A stretch of 64,000 bases of DNA from CAUSKK01 sp963532425 (GCA_963532425.1 CAUSKK010000003.1:62001-126000); one strand, 5' to 3'. Counted from the first letter of the stretch, positions 36,621 to 45,759 are shown. Notes: generated from the letters alone by a model not told the origin. Numbers and translations are program-made.

Positions 36621-37101
36621 TCTGAACCAAGCCCATCAGGCCTTCGAACGCCGCGATTTAGATGAGGTGCTGGCGCTGATGATGCCCCTGGCCCGGTCGG
36701 GCCAGCTGAACGAAGCGCTAACGGCTCTAAATGGCCGGGCCCTCTTTCTAACGGGGTTGCTGTTTTTCTATTCCCCGGAAGCGGGAAATAGAAGCGAGGG
36801 CATTAATCTGTGGGAGATGGCCGCCGCCGGCGGCGATGGCGATGCCCAAACGGCCCTGGGTGAGCTTTATTTCGAGGGCAAAGCGGGCGTAGACGAGGAC
36901 AAGGTCAAGGCCGTGGAACTGTGGGAAGAGGCTGCCGCTGCCGGCAATGCCGAGGCGCAATTTAAGCTTTCTATGCTCTATGCCGTGGGCAAGGGCGTGC
37001 CCCAGGACGGCGACCGGGCTATGAAGCTCCTGAAAATGGCCGCCGCCGGCGGCAGTAAAGGGGCCAAAGAAGCGCTGCAATTCATTTCTAAAGATAAATA
37101 G
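36595..37101 (+). CDS. Sel1-repeat protein, short paralogue
   Basis: 168 residues from ATG 36595. It keeps the same N-terminal helical region (MLTPALEKALNQAHQAFE...) as its neighbour and has about two to three Sel1 repeats ending in AMKLLKMAAAGGSKGAKEAL. As in the previous gene, no signal peptide is in frame and the same out-of-frame 22-codon leader precedes it. Probably a deletion-derived duplicate. Confidence 0.75.
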   Translation: MLTPALEKALNQAHQAFERRDLDEVLALMMPLARSGQLNEALTALNGRALFLTGLLFFYSPEAGNRSEGINLWEMAAAGGDGDAQTALGELYFEGKAGVDEDKVKAVELWEEAAAAGNAEAQFKLSMLYAVGKGVPQDGDRAMKLLKMAAAGGSKGAKEALQFISKDK

Positions 37102-37122
37102 GGGGCGCGACTGGCACCCCAA

Positions 37123-37150
37123 AACCCAGATTCGCCGGAATCTGGGTTCT
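37123..37150 (+). terminator. Terminator after the third Sel1 gene
   Basis: AACCCAGATTC-GCC-GGAATCTGGGTT with a short T run; same stem as 37797-37829. Confidence 0.82.
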
Positions 37151-37204
37151 TTTATGGGCTTGGGACAGCGGCTAAGATGGTTTTTTTTAACCCTGGAGAT
37201 ATGA

Positions 37205-37777
37205 ATGTTTGAAAAAATTCGCGGCCTTAGCCTCGGCCTGCTACTGCTATTCAGCCTCGGCGTTCGGGCCGATGACAACAAGGCGGTGCTGCGCAACTAT
37301 ACGGCCCAGCTTATCGCCCCCGGCCCGACGGCCAGCGCTAGCCCGGTCGCGCTGGCGCCGGCAACGGCAAAGCAATTGAAAGAGGCCCAGACGGCTTTCA
37401 TGGCCAGGGACGATAAATTCCTGACCCTTACCGCCGAGCTGATTCAATCCGGCCAGATGACGGCGGCGCTGGCGGCGAACAATGACAATGCCCAGTTTAT
37501 TATGGGCAGTCTGCTGATGGCGGCGGCGCGAACGGAAAGCAAGGCCGTCGAGCCCCCGGCCACGGGCCGCTGGAAAGACGCCGTGCCCAAGGCCATAGAA
37601 CTGTGGGAAAAGTCGGCGGCGGCGGGCAATATGGACGCCCAGCTGATGTTGGCCCACTTCTACACCGTGGGCGAGAACGTGCCCCAGGATTTGACCAAAG
37701 CCCAGCGGCTGCTGGAACAGGCCGCCGCCGCCGGCAATGAACAAGCCCGGCGGGCGCTGGAAAGCCTGTCCCCATAG
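37205..37777 (+). CDS. Exported Sel1-repeat protein
   Basis: 190 residues. An intact signal peptide (MFEKIRGLSLGLLLLFSLGVRA), an Ala/Pro/Ser linker, then the helical region KQLKEAQTAFMARDDKF and about two Sel1 repeats ending LLEQAAAAGNEQARRAL. Its linker aligns with the out-of-frame text ahead of the two preceding genes, which suggests those genes once had signal peptides. GGAG lies 6 bp upstream of the start. Confidence 0.82.
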   Translation: MFEKIRGLSLGLLLLFSLGVRADDNKAVLRNYTAQLIAPGPTASASPVALAPATAKQLKEAQTAFMARDDKFLTLTAELIQSGQMTAALAANNDNAQFIMGSLLMAAARTESKAVEPPATGRWKDAVPKAIELWEKSAAAGNMDAQLMLAHFYTVGENVPQDLTKAQRLLEQAAAAGNEQARRALESLSP

Positions 37778-37796
37778 CCCGACCCCCAACGATAAA

Positions 37797-37829
37797 AACC
37801 CAGATTCGCCGGAATCTGGGTTTTTTTTA
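37797..37829 (+). terminator. Terminator after the fourth Sel1 gene
   Basis: AACCCAGATTC-GCC-GGAATCTGGGTT then eight T. Confidence 0.88.
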
Positions 37830-37985
37830 GGGGCCGGGGTGCAGTGGCGGGCGGAGTTGGCAGCGGTTGCTCGCTGCGCTTCCGCGCCACTGCGTGGCTT
37901 CGAAGGGTTACTGCGCGACTGCGTCGCTCGCTGCGCTTCAGACTCCTGCGGAGTCCGAAGCGCTTCCCTCTGGCGGGGTTCGTGG

Positions 37986-39458
37986 CTAATAGCCGAGCAT
38001 CTTCCACCAGGCCAGGCCGACGGTGGCGAAGATGGCAATTTCCACCACACTCATAAGGAAGCCGGCCAGCCACCATTCCTTCAGGGTTACGTAGTTGGAG
38101 CTGAAGATGACCGGCGATGAGCCTGAAGCGTAGTGGGTCAGCGACATCATGATGCCGGTGGCCGCACTCATGGCGAAGGCCAGCAGGGCCGGTGGCGCGC
38201 CTAGGGCCAGGCCCGCCACGTAGAAGGCGGCGAACATGCCGGTTACGTGGGCCGTACCGCTGGCGAACATGTAGTGGCTGTAGAGGTAGACCAGCACCAG
38301 TAGAATGCTGCCGGCCTGCCAGCTCATCTCGTGGCCGGCGATGTAGCCCTTCATCAGGTTAGAAATCCAGCCGATGAGGCCCAGCTTGTTGAGGAAGTCC
38401 GCCATCATCACCAGCGCCGCGAACCAGATGATGGTGTCCCAGGCGCCCTTCTCTTTTAAAGCATCGTCCCAGGTGAGCACGCCGGAAATCAGCAGCAGGG
38501 ACAGACCGAGCAGCGCCGCCGCCGTCGCGTCCACCGACACGCCGAACAGGTGCTTCGGCACCTCCGCCCACAGCAGCAACATGACCGCGAAGACACCGAG
38601 CATGATTTTCTCGCCGCGATTCATGGGGCCCATGGCCTTCAGTTTCTCCTTGGCCAGCGCCGGCGCGTCCGGCGTGTGTTTAATTTCCGGCGGGAAGAAC
38701 AGCATCAGAATCAGCGGCATCAGCAGCATGGCCACCAGCGCCGGCACGCACATGCCGACGAACCAGGTGCCCCAGCTCATCTGGAAATTGGTGCCGGCCA
38801 GCTTGTTGATGGCGTCCACGGCCAGCGGGTTCGGCGCCGTCGCGGTTACGAAGAACAGGCAGGTGATGATGTTGGAATGGTAATTAACCAGCGCTAGGTA
38901 GCGGCCGATTTTCTTCTGGGTGCCGTCGGCCGGGTCGGAACCGAAGTTGCCGGCGATGGATTTCATAATCGGGTGCACGATGGCGCCGCCCCGGGCGGTG
39001 TTGCTCGGCGTTACCGGCCCCAGCAGCAAATCGCAGAAAGACAGGCTGTAGGCCACGCCGATGGCGCGCTTGCCCCAGAGGGACACGAACAGGTAGCCGA
39101 TACGCTCGCCCAGGCCGGTTTTCAGCAGGCCCCGGGAGATGATGATGGCGATGCCAATCATCCAAATCAGCGAATGGTTCAGGGCGCTGAGGGCGTCCTT
39201 GATGGCCAGGCTCGCCGTCTTGCCGGCGGCGATGGCCTTTTCATCAATCACGGTTACGCCGGTCAGGGCCACCAGGGTGAAGGCGATGATGGCGATGGCG
39301 CCGATGGGCATGGCCTTGCCAATGATGGCGGCGATGATGCCCACGAACATGGCCAGCAGATGCCAGGCGTTGGCGGAAACGCCCTCGGGCACCGGAAGCA
39401 GCCAGATAAGGGCCGCCAGCGCCAGGGCGATGAGGGTGGGGACTTTGTTAAAACCCAT
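37986..39458 (-). CDS. DASS-family dicarboxylate transporter
   Basis: 490 residues, about 12-14 helices. Divalent anion:Na+ symporter (SLC13/CitT-like) family, with the two SNT-type substrate/Na+ loops visible as GPVTPSNTARGG and, in the second half, FASGTAHVTGMF. The motif ATAPNPLAV is typical. CitT-like members exchange citrate, succinate, fumarate or tartrate. It is the last gene of the operon with the fumarate-reductase-like proteins, 2 bp after the NuoF-like stop. This supports C4-dicarboxylate uptake or succinate exchange. Confidence 0.92.
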   Translation of the reverse strand: MGFNKVPTLIALALAALIWLLPVPEGVSANAWHLLAMFVGIIAAIIGKAMPIGAIAIIAFTLVALTGVTVIDEKAIAAGKTASLAIKDALSALNHSLIWMIGIAIIISRGLLKTGLGERIGYLFVSLWGKRAIGVAYSLSFCDLLLGPVTPSNTARGGAIVHPIMKSIAGNFGSDPADGTQKKIGRYLALVNYHSNIITCLFFVTATAPNPLAVDAINKLAGTNFQMSWGTWFVGMCVPALVAMLLMPLILMLFFPPEIKHTPDAPALAKEKLKAMGPMNRGEKIMLGVFAVMLLLWAEVPKHLFGVSVDATAAALLGLSLLLISGVLTWDDALKEKGAWDTIIWFAALVMMADFLNKLGLIGWISNLMKGYIAGHEMSWQAGSILLVLVYLYSHYMFASGTAHVTGMFAAFYVAGLALGAPPALLAFAMSAATGIMMSLTHYASGSSPVIFSSNYVTLKEWWLAGFLMSVVEIAIFATVGLAWWKMLGY

Positions 39459-39460
39459 GA

Positions 39461-40705
39461 TTACTCCTTGATGCCGTATTCCTCGGGGAAGGTGCGCATG
39501 GAACTCTGCGTTACCGTTACCGCCCCGTCGAGCAGACCGCAGCGGCCACTGCGCGGCAGCACCGCCACCAGACTGTTCAGGGCGCTGATTTCCTCGTCGC
39601 CGCCGAGGCCGGTGTCAATGCGCTGGAGCAGCCGGGCCAGCTGGAAGGTGCCGCCCTTGCAGGAGGGGCACTGGCCGCAGGAGTTGGCGGCGAAGAATTC
39701 CACGTACTCGGAGACCTTGCGCACCACCGACGTGCCTTCGGAAATCACAATCATGGCGCCGGTGCCGAGGCTGGACTGGCGCAGGCGCACCGAGGCGAAG
39801 TCCAGGGGCACATCCAAATCCTTGGCCGTCAGCAGGGTATTCGACGGGCCACCGGTGAAGACCGCCTTAAAGGCCCGGCCGCCGAGCATGCCGCCGCCGT
39901 ATTTATAGATTAAATCCTGGAGGCTGGTGCCCATAGGCAGCTCATAGAGGCCGGGATTCAGCACGTCGCCGGACAGGGAATAGAGCTTGGTGCCGACGGC
40001 CTCGCCCTTACCCAAATCCCGGTACCACTGGACGCCGGCGCGGAGAATGTGGCTGACGTTGGCGAAGGTTTCGGTGTTGTTAATCAGGGTTGGGTCGTCA
40101 TTGACGCCACATTCGGCCGGATAGGGCGGCTTGCGGTGGGGGAAGGGGAAGCCGCCGTTCAGCCAGGAGATGACCGCCGTTTCCTCGCCGCCGATGTAGC
40201 GGCCGGAGGTTTCCACCAGCTTCAGTTCGATGGGCTCGCCCAAATAGGCCTCGATGCGACGGCAGAGCTCGTGGTTCTGCCACTGGGCCAGCGCCGCCCG
40301 CGTCTCCTTTACCGCCTCGGTCAAATGCGGATTGACGTACATAATCAGATGGTTAGCCTTGACCGCCACACCGGCGATGAGCGCCCCCTCGATGACCTGG
40401 TGGGGGGTATGGGCCAGCAGATAGCGGTCCTTGAAGGTGCCGGGCTCGTCCTCGTTGGCATTGCAGACCACATAGCGGCCGCCGTTCTTGCGCGGCGTGT
40501 TCTTCACCGCCTCCCACTTGCGCCAGCTGGGGAAGCCGGCGCCGCCCATGCCGGCCAGGCCGGCATCGCGCAGCTGGTTGATGATGTCGTCGGGAGCCGC
40601 CAGCGCCTTGAGCAGGCCCTCACCGCCGCCCACGGCCAGCCAGCCGTTGAGGTCGGCGCCCAGCAGCCGGCTGGGGTGCAATAGGACTTGGTTCAATTCA
40701 GACAT
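39461..40705 (-). CDS. NuoF-like NADH-binding flavoprotein subunit
   Basis: 414 residues from the ATG at 40705 (MSELNQVLLHPS), with GGAGGAG just upstream. The FMN/NADH motif GMGGAGFPSWRKW is near residue 50 and CNANEDEPGTFKDR near 80. The NuoF-type SGRYIGGEETA is near 168. The [4Fe-4S] motif SCGQCPSCKGGT is near 342, with a last Cys in SGRCGLL. It should pass hydride from NADH through FMN to Fe-S centres. It is not part of a nuo operon: it overlaps the fumarate-reductase-like gene by 8 bp. Confidence 0.9.
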   Translation of the reverse strand: MSELNQVLLHPSRLLGADLNGWLAVGGGEGLLKALAAPDDIINQLRDAGLAGMGGAGFPSWRKWEAVKNTPRKNGGRYVVCNANEDEPGTFKDRYLLAHTPHQVIEGALIAGVAVKANHLIMYVNPHLTEAVKETRAALAQWQNHELCRRIEAYLGEPIELKLVETSGRYIGGEETAVISWLNGGFPFPHRKPPYPAECGVNDDPTLINNTETFANVSHILRAGVQWYRDLGKGEAVGTKLYSLSGDVLNPGLYELPMGTSLQDLIYKYGGGMLGGRAFKAVFTGGPSNTLLTAKDLDVPLDFASVRLRQSSLGTGAMIVISEGTSVVRKVSEYVEFFAANSCGQCPSCKGGTFQLARLLQRIDTGLGGDEEISALNSLVAVLPRSGRCGLLDGAVTVTQSSMRTFPEEYGIKE

Positions 40706-42308
40706 GGTGTTTCTCCTCCGGACGTTGGAGTTGTAGGGTGAAGCTGCCGTAGCCGGGGTAGAGCAACGGGGCGCTGCGGTCGGGCGTGAGGCCGGCATGG
40801 GTGAGTTCGCGTTGCAGAGCATAGATGTGGCCCAGGCCGCCGCGCATTTTCTTCAGCGGCAGACCGTTGTGGGCCGCCGCCGCCCCGGCCCGGCGGCCGA
40901 AGCTGATGATGTCCAGCAGCGCATTGCCCATCAGCCGGTTGCGGCCGTGGATACCCCCGGAGACCTCGCCGGCGGCGTAGAGGCCGGCCACGGTGGTGGC
41001 GCCGTCGCCGTCGATGACGATGCCGCCATTCTGATAGTGCAGGGTGGGGTGAATGAGCAGCGGTTCAACGCTGGGGTCGAGGCCGCATTTATGGGCCACG
41101 TGCTCCATGGTAACCAGGCGCTTGCGGATGTCCGGCTGGGCCGCAATCAGGCGCGGCGTGTCGAGGAAAACGCCCAGCTGGCCGTCCTTGACGATGCCCC
41201 GGCCCTCGGCACACTCGCGCAGTATGGCGGCGGCGACCAGGTCCCGGGGGCCGAGCTCGTCGATGAAGCGCTCCCCGAGGCCGTTCACCAGCCGGGTGCC
41301 GGCCGACCGCACCGCCTCGGAAATCAGCGCCCCGGCCAGGGACGCCGGTGCCGCCACGCCGGTGGGGTGGTACTGGAAGGAATCCAAATCGCGCAGCCTG
41401 GCGCCAAGGCGATAGGCCAGCACCAGGCCGTCGGCGGTGGCGCCGTAGTGGTTGGAGGTGGCGAAGCCCTGCAGGTGCAGCCGGCCGGAACCGCCGGTGG
41501 CCAGAATGGTGGCCTTGGCGTGAATCAGAATGAGCTGGCGCCGTTCCAAATCGTAGACCACGGCGCCGGCACAGCGGCCGTGCTCGTCGGAGAGCAGCTC
41601 AACGGCCGGATGGCGGTTCAGCAGCTGGATTTTGCGTTCCAGTTCGACGGCCTCGCGCAGCACCCGCATCATCTCCAGGCCGGTGAAGTCCCGGTGGCAG
41701 AGTATGCGCGGCACCGTCGTACCGCCGGCGCGCTTGCGCTGCAGGCGATTGCTGCCGTCGGCGGCCAAATCGAAGTTCATGCCCAGCTCGATGAGCCAGC
41801 GGATAACGCCCGGGGCGTCCTTGACCATCTGGGCAATCAGCCGGCGGTCGCCAACCCGGTGGCCGCCCTTCAGCGTGTCATCGAAATGCTGCTGCAGGCT
41901 GTCCTCTTCGCCCACCGCCGCCTGAATGCCGCCCTCGGCCATCACCGTGTTGCTGTCGCCGATGCGCAGCTTATTGACCATCAGCACCGAGGCCCCGGCC
42001 TCGGCCGCACTGAGGGCCGCCGCCGCCCCGGCGCCGCCGCCGCCGATGACCAGCACGTCGGTGGCCAGCGCTTCGGCCCCGGCCAAATCCCGGTCGGTAA
42101 TCAGGGGATTGCTGAGCAGCAGTGCCGCCAGCTCCGGATGGCAGGGCTCGCCCTGGTTGGCCCCCACCGCCAGCGCGGTGCGGGCGCTGGCCTGATAGTC
42201 CGGGTGGAACTGGCCGAGCAGCTCTTCTTTCGTGAGGTTTTCCGGCCGCAGGGGCAGGTCGGATTGGCGCAGGGCCCGAAGCGCTTCCTCGTAGGCGATG
42301 CCGTTCAT
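40698..42308 (-). CDS. Fumarate-reductase/succinate-dehydrogenase-like FAD subunit
   Basis: 536 residues. An 80-residue N-terminal extension of unknown nature precedes the FAD fold (DVLVIGGGGAGAAAALSAAE, about 84-103). Active-site residues of the family are present: FQYHPTGVA, SEAVRSAGTRLVN, LGPRDLVAAAI and HGRNRLMGNAL. The covalent-FAD His of FrdA/SdhA (SHTV...AEGG) is replaced by Asn120 (SNTVMAEGG), so FAD is probably non-covalent. There is no membrane anchor gene. The likely reaction is fumarate reduction with electrons from the NuoF-like subunit. A palindrome copy near 42286 encodes EALRAL. Confidence 0.88.
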   Translation of the reverse strand: MNGIAYEEALRALRQSDLPLRPENLTKEELLGQFHPDYQASARTALAVGANQGEPCHPELAALLLSNPLITDRDLAGAEALATDVLVIGGGGAGAAAALSAAEAGASVLMVNKLRIGDSNTVMAEGGIQAAVGEEDSLQQHFDDTLKGGHRVGDRRLIAQMVKDAPGVIRWLIELGMNFDLAADGSNRLQRKRAGGTTVPRILCHRDFTGLEMMRVLREAVELERKIQLLNRHPAVELLSDEHGRCAGAVVYDLERRQLILIHAKATILATGGSGRLHLQGFATSNHYGATADGLVLAYRLGARLRDLDSFQYHPTGVAAPASLAGALISEAVRSAGTRLVNGLGERFIDELGPRDLVAAAILRECAEGRGIVKDGQLGVFLDTPRLIAAQPDIRKRLVTMEHVAHKCGLDPSVEPLLIHPTLHYQNGGIVIDGDGATTVAGLYAAGEVSGGIHGRNRLMGNALLDIISFGRRAGAAAAHNGLPLKKMRGGLGHIYALQRELTHAGLTPDRSAPLLYPGYGSFTLQLQRPEEKHHV

Positions 42309-42940
42309 GCTTCGGCTCCGTTTAAATCAATGTCCATTTCGCCGCGCTCGATTTCCTGCAGCCGTTTGAGCAGGTCCACCGGGCGCAGGCTGGCCGCCGC
42401 CGTGTGGCGCCGGGCGTAGAGGCCCAGATGGTTCGGCCGGATATTTTCCGGACAGGAGAGGGTGCAGAGATTGCACATGACGCACTCGTCGAAAATCTGC
42501 CCGGCGGCGGCGAAATCACCGCTGGCCACGGCCGCCACGCCCGCCTCCACGCTCAGGCCCTTGGGACAGGCGCGGGTGCAGCCGCCACAGTGGCGGCAGT
42601 GCTGGGCCTCGGGGAAGATGGCATTAACCTCCTCCAGCACGTCCCAGCCGTCGCCCAGGTTCTTGGTGTCGTAGTAGTGCACGTGCTCGGGCAGGAAGTA
42701 GTCGATGAAGCTGACCTGCATGCCGGCTTCCACCGGGGTTTCACAGGCCAGGGCCGTTTGCACGTCCCGTTCGCCGTCCTTGCGCACCATGCAGCGGCAG
42801 GAACCGCAGACGCCCTGGCCCATGCAGCCCACGTTGGCGGTGATGGCCTTGCCGGCGTGGGCGTAGGCCTGAATGATGGAGGTGCCGGGGTCGGCTTCGA
42901 CCCGCTGCCCGTTGATGGTGAGGGAAATTTTTTCGCTCAT
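42305..42940 (-). CDS. Iron-sulfur subunit (2Fe-2S plus two 4Fe-4S motifs)
   Basis: 211 residues. A ferredoxin-like N-terminal domain has Cys39, 45, 48 and 66 for a [2Fe-2S] cluster. Two complete CxxCxxCxxxC motifs follow (115-125 and 153-163) for two [4Fe-4S] clusters; classic FrdB has one [4Fe-4S] and one [3Fe-4S]. It would wire the NuoF-like FMN to the flavoprotein FAD. It is the first gene of the operon and overlaps the next by 4 bp (ATGA). A GAGGCA sequence is upstream of its start. Confidence 0.88.
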   Translation of the reverse strand: MSEKISLTINGQRVEADPGTSIIQAYAHAGKAITANVGCMGQGVCGSCRCMVRKDGERDVQTALACETPVEAGMQVSFIDYFLPEHVHYYDTKNLGDGWDVLEEVNAIFPEAQHCRHCGGCTRACPKGLSVEAGVAAVASGDFAAAGQIFDECVMCNLCTLSCPENIRPNHLGLYARRHTAAASLRPVDLLKRLQEIERGEMDIDLNGAEA

Positions 42941-43050
42941 ACATTGCCTCTGTTTTTTTGTTATGGGGGGCTCCCGCAGGAGCTTGGGGCTATTGTAATA
43001 AGCGGTTCCAAGGCCCGTCGCTGAAGAAAAGTTTAATTTCCCCGGGCCCG

Positions 43051-43605
43051 TCAGGGGGTGGCCGTCAGGGCGCCGATGAGGGCGTCGAAGTTTTTCACAT
43101 AAAGCGGAGGGGAAGCGCTTCGGTCCCCGGCCACCTCAAATTGCAGCCAGGAACCGGCCCCGGTTTTCAGGCCCTGCTCCAGCCGGACGGTGAACCGGGG
43201 CCGGCCGTCGTTGCCGGAGAACTCCAACAGCACTTCCGTGCTGATGAGGCCCGGCTTTTGTCCCCCGGCGGCGGCCGGCGCGGCGCCGTTAATTTGCTCG
43301 ATTAGCACGTCCAACAGGTTTAGAACGGCCGCGCGTTGGTCGATTTGCCGCTGGCCATAGTGGTTTTCCTTCAGAAGCGCTTCCGTCAGGGGAATGAGGC
43401 TGTTTAAATCCCGGGGCCACTGCCAGATTTGCAGTTTTAGATGGGGCTCTTCGGCCAGCCGCTGGCGCAGGGTGGCCAGTGGGGCGGCGATGGTTGTGGG
43501 GGCCGGACGCACCGTGGCGGTGGCGGCGGGACTTGCGGCCGCCGGGGCCCCGACCGCCAGCGAAAAAGCACAGAAAATAAATAGTTTGCCCAGGGATTGG
43601 CCCAT
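43051..43605 (-). CDS. Exported protein of unknown function
   Basis: 184 residues. Signal peptide (GKLFIFCAFSLAVGAPAAA), an Ala/Pro/Thr linker, then a helical middle and a beta-rich end with STEVLLEFSGNDGRPRFTVRL. No family recognised and no catalytic motif seen. Two palindrome copies are within the gene (near 43110 and 43376; the first gives RSAS on this strand). It is followed on the minus strand by 110 bp and then the Fe-S subunit gene. Confidence 0.7.
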   Translation of the reverse strand: MGQSLGKLFIFCAFSLAVGAPAAASPAATATVRPAPTTIAAPLATLRQRLAEEPHLKLQIWQWPRDLNSLIPLTEALLKENHYGQRQIDQRAAVLNLLDVLIEQINGAAPAAAGGQKPGLISTEVLLEFSGNDGRPRFTVRLEQGLKTGAGSWLQFEVAGDRSASPPLYVKNFDALIGALTATP

Positions 43606-43777
43606 AAAAACTCCTTAAATCCCCCATTCTAGCCAATGGCCACTGTCCGTTTAATTCGCCGCCCCCGAAGCGCTTCGGCATTGCTTTTGCTGCCGACTGG
43701 GGGAGAGCGGTTTTCTCCGCCGCCGAGAAGGCGCACAATGAAACCACTCGTTGTTTTTTTACTACAGGAGTTTTCCC

Positions 43778-45667
43778 ATGAAACTAAAGCTCATTGCCCT
43801 GCTGGTTAGCGGCGCCCTGCTGAGCGCCTGCGGCGGCAGCCTGGTGAATCCGAACGTGTCGGTCTTCGTACCTGAACACGCGCTACCGCAGCCGACGGTT
43901 GTTCCCTCGCCGACGCTACCCCCCCAGCCAACGCCCACGGTGGCACCGCCGGCTCCCACGGTCGTCCCGTCCCCAACGCTGCCCCCCCAGCCGACGCCTA
44001 CGGTGGCACCGCCGGTCCCCACGGTCGTCCCGTCCCCAACGCTGCCCCCCCAGCCCACCTACAATCCGCAGCCCACGGTAGCCCCCACGCCGATTCCGCC
44101 GGTAACGCCCACGGCCACGCCGGTGCCCACGCCCAGCGATAACCCGCAGCCCACGGTAACGCCCCTGCCGGCCCCCATGCCCACCTACAATCCACAGCCC
44201 ACGCCAGTGCCACCGCCAGCGCCCACCCCCAGCGACAATCCGCAGCCCACGCTAGTCCCCACGCCGCTGCCGCCGGCAACGCCCACGGCCACGCCCGTGC
44301 CACCGCCGGCGCCCACGCCCAGCGATAATCCGCAGCCCACGGTAACACCCTTGCCGGCCCCCATGCCCACGGTAGCGCCTTCGCCCACGGCCAATCCGCA
44401 GCCCACGGCCAACCCCGAGCCGACGCCCACCCTGAATCCACCGGTGCCGGCACCGACCAACATTCCGCCGGTGGAACCGGACATTCGCGGCAGCTTCAGC
44501 AATGACAGCAGCCAGCTGGGCACCTTCAACCAGTACACCGCTTCGCCCATCACGCCGGAAATGGTCGCCTTCCTGGAACAGACCAACGTCTACCGCGCCG
44601 AAAAAGGTCTGCCGCCGCTGAAATTCCGCAACAGTCTGAACAGCTATGCCCAGGTGCGGGCCGAGGAAATTACCGAACTCTGGAGCCACCAGCGCCCCAA
44701 CGGCAAACAGGTTACCGACCACGAGTTCTTCGACCGCAACGACCCCACCCAGGCCACCCTCCAGGGGGAAAACCTGCACAAGGGCACCGTGTCGCCCCAT
44801 ACGCCCGAGGGCGCCCGCGCCGCCGCCGGCCACCTGCGCAACAGTCCGGGCCACTATGCCAACATGGTGCGCGAGGACTTCGATAGCTTCGGCGCCGGCT
44901 ATGCCTACAAGGAAAACGACGCCTATAAAAACCACTGGGTGCAAATCTTTGGCGGCGGGCCCATCGACAGCAACGTCCATGACCCCAACACCGCCGTAAC
45001 CGTGGACCGGGCCCAGGCCCAGAACGCCCTGAACCAGGCCGTGCAGTTCGAGGGCGCCGTGAACAAGCTAAAAATCAACGCCCCCACCGCCGCCCAGAAT
45101 GACAGCCTGGCCAACATCGCCCCGAACCCGCACGTGGTGCAGCTCAGCGAGCAGCATCGTCTGGTCATTCGCGACGAGGGCGTCGCCGGCCAGTACCAGA
45201 GCTTCGGCGAGGTGCAGCAGAAGGCCAAGGGCGTCGAAACCGAAACCCAGCTGCCGGTGGGCTATTTCAACGTGGGTAAAGCCTTCGTGCCCGATGCCAA
45301 CAGCGAGTTCAAGGGCAGCTACGAGGGCACGGCCATCGGTGATGTGGGCGGCCATAGCCGCGTGGTGGCCGACGTCAAGGCCGACGTGGACTTCAACCAG
45401 GGTTCCAAAAAAATGGAACTGCAGCTGAAGAACAGCCGCATGGGCAACAACGACCTGGCCCAGGCCCAGGCCCAGACGCTGAAACCGCAAAGCGCCTTGG
45501 ACTTCAACGAAACCCTGAACTGGAATTCGGCCCAGGGTCAGTTTGAGGGCGCCACCGGCTCAGCCCGCTTCTACGGCCCGCAGGCCGACGAAATCGGCGG
45601 CCAGTTCCGGCGTCAGTACGACTACGAAACCTATCAGGGTGCCTATGGCGCCCGGCGCAAACAGTAA
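43778..45667 (+). CDS. Surface-lipoprotein-like protein 1: Pro-rich stalk, CAP domain, TbpB-like C-terminus
   Basis: 629 residues from ATG 43778, with CAGGAG upstream. Lipobox LLSAC puts the acylated Cys at residue 18. A 200-residue Pro/Thr/Asn-Pro-Gln-Pro repeat stalk follows. A CAP/SCP-PR1 domain spans about 255-400 (EKGLPPLKFRNSLNSYAQVR). The last 165 residues have a beta-barrel-like GSYEGTAIGDVGGHSRV pattern similar to TbpB/Slam-dependent lipoproteins. It is predicted to be surface-exposed. The DNA for residues about 467-622 is identical to that of the paralogue at 46683. Confidence 0.82.
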   Translation: MKLKLIALLVSGALLSACGGSLVNPNVSVFVPEHALPQPTVVPSPTLPPQPTPTVAPPAPTVVPSPTLPPQPTPTVAPPVPTVVPSPTLPPQPTYNPQPTVAPTPIPPVTPTATPVPTPSDNPQPTVTPLPAPMPTYNPQPTPVPPPAPTPSDNPQPTLVPTPLPPATPTATPVPPPAPTPSDNPQPTVTPLPAPMPTVAPSPTANPQPTANPEPTPTLNPPVPAPTNIPPVEPDIRGSFSNDSSQLGTFNQYTASPITPEMVAFLEQTNVYRAEKGLPPLKFRNSLNSYAQVRAEEITELWSHQRPNGKQVTDHEFFDRNDPTQATLQGENLHKGTVSPHTPEGARAAAGHLRNSPGHYANMVREDFDSFGAGYAYKENDAYKNHWVQIFGGGPIDSNVHDPNTAVTVDRAQAQNALNQAVQFEGAVNKLKINAPTAAQNDSLANIAPNPHVVQLSEQHRLVIRDEGVAGQYQSFGEVQQKAKGVETETQLPVGYFNVGKAFVPDANSEFKGSYEGTAIGDVGGHSRVVADVKADVDFNQGSKKMELQLKNSRMGNNDLAQAQAQTLKPQSALDFNETLNWNSAQGQFEGATGSARFYGPQADEIGGQFRRQYDYETYQGAYGARRKQ

Positions 45668-45681
45668 GCGCTTCCCTGCCG

Positions 45682-45715
45682 GCGTCCGCTCCCCCGGGGG
45701 CGGGCGCTTTTTTTT
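45682..45715 (+). terminator. Terminator after lipoprotein 1
   Basis: GCGTCCGCTCCCCC paired with GGGGGCGGGCGC, then eight T. Confidence 0.85.
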
Positions 45716-45759
45716 GGCCACGCGCTACAATGGCGCCTCTTCAATTACCCGGCGGAACC

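Noticed and set aside
40797..42419. A 540-codon plus-strand frame
   Set aside because: Antisense shadow of the flavoprotein gene in GC-rich DNA; composition is typical of a shadow frame.
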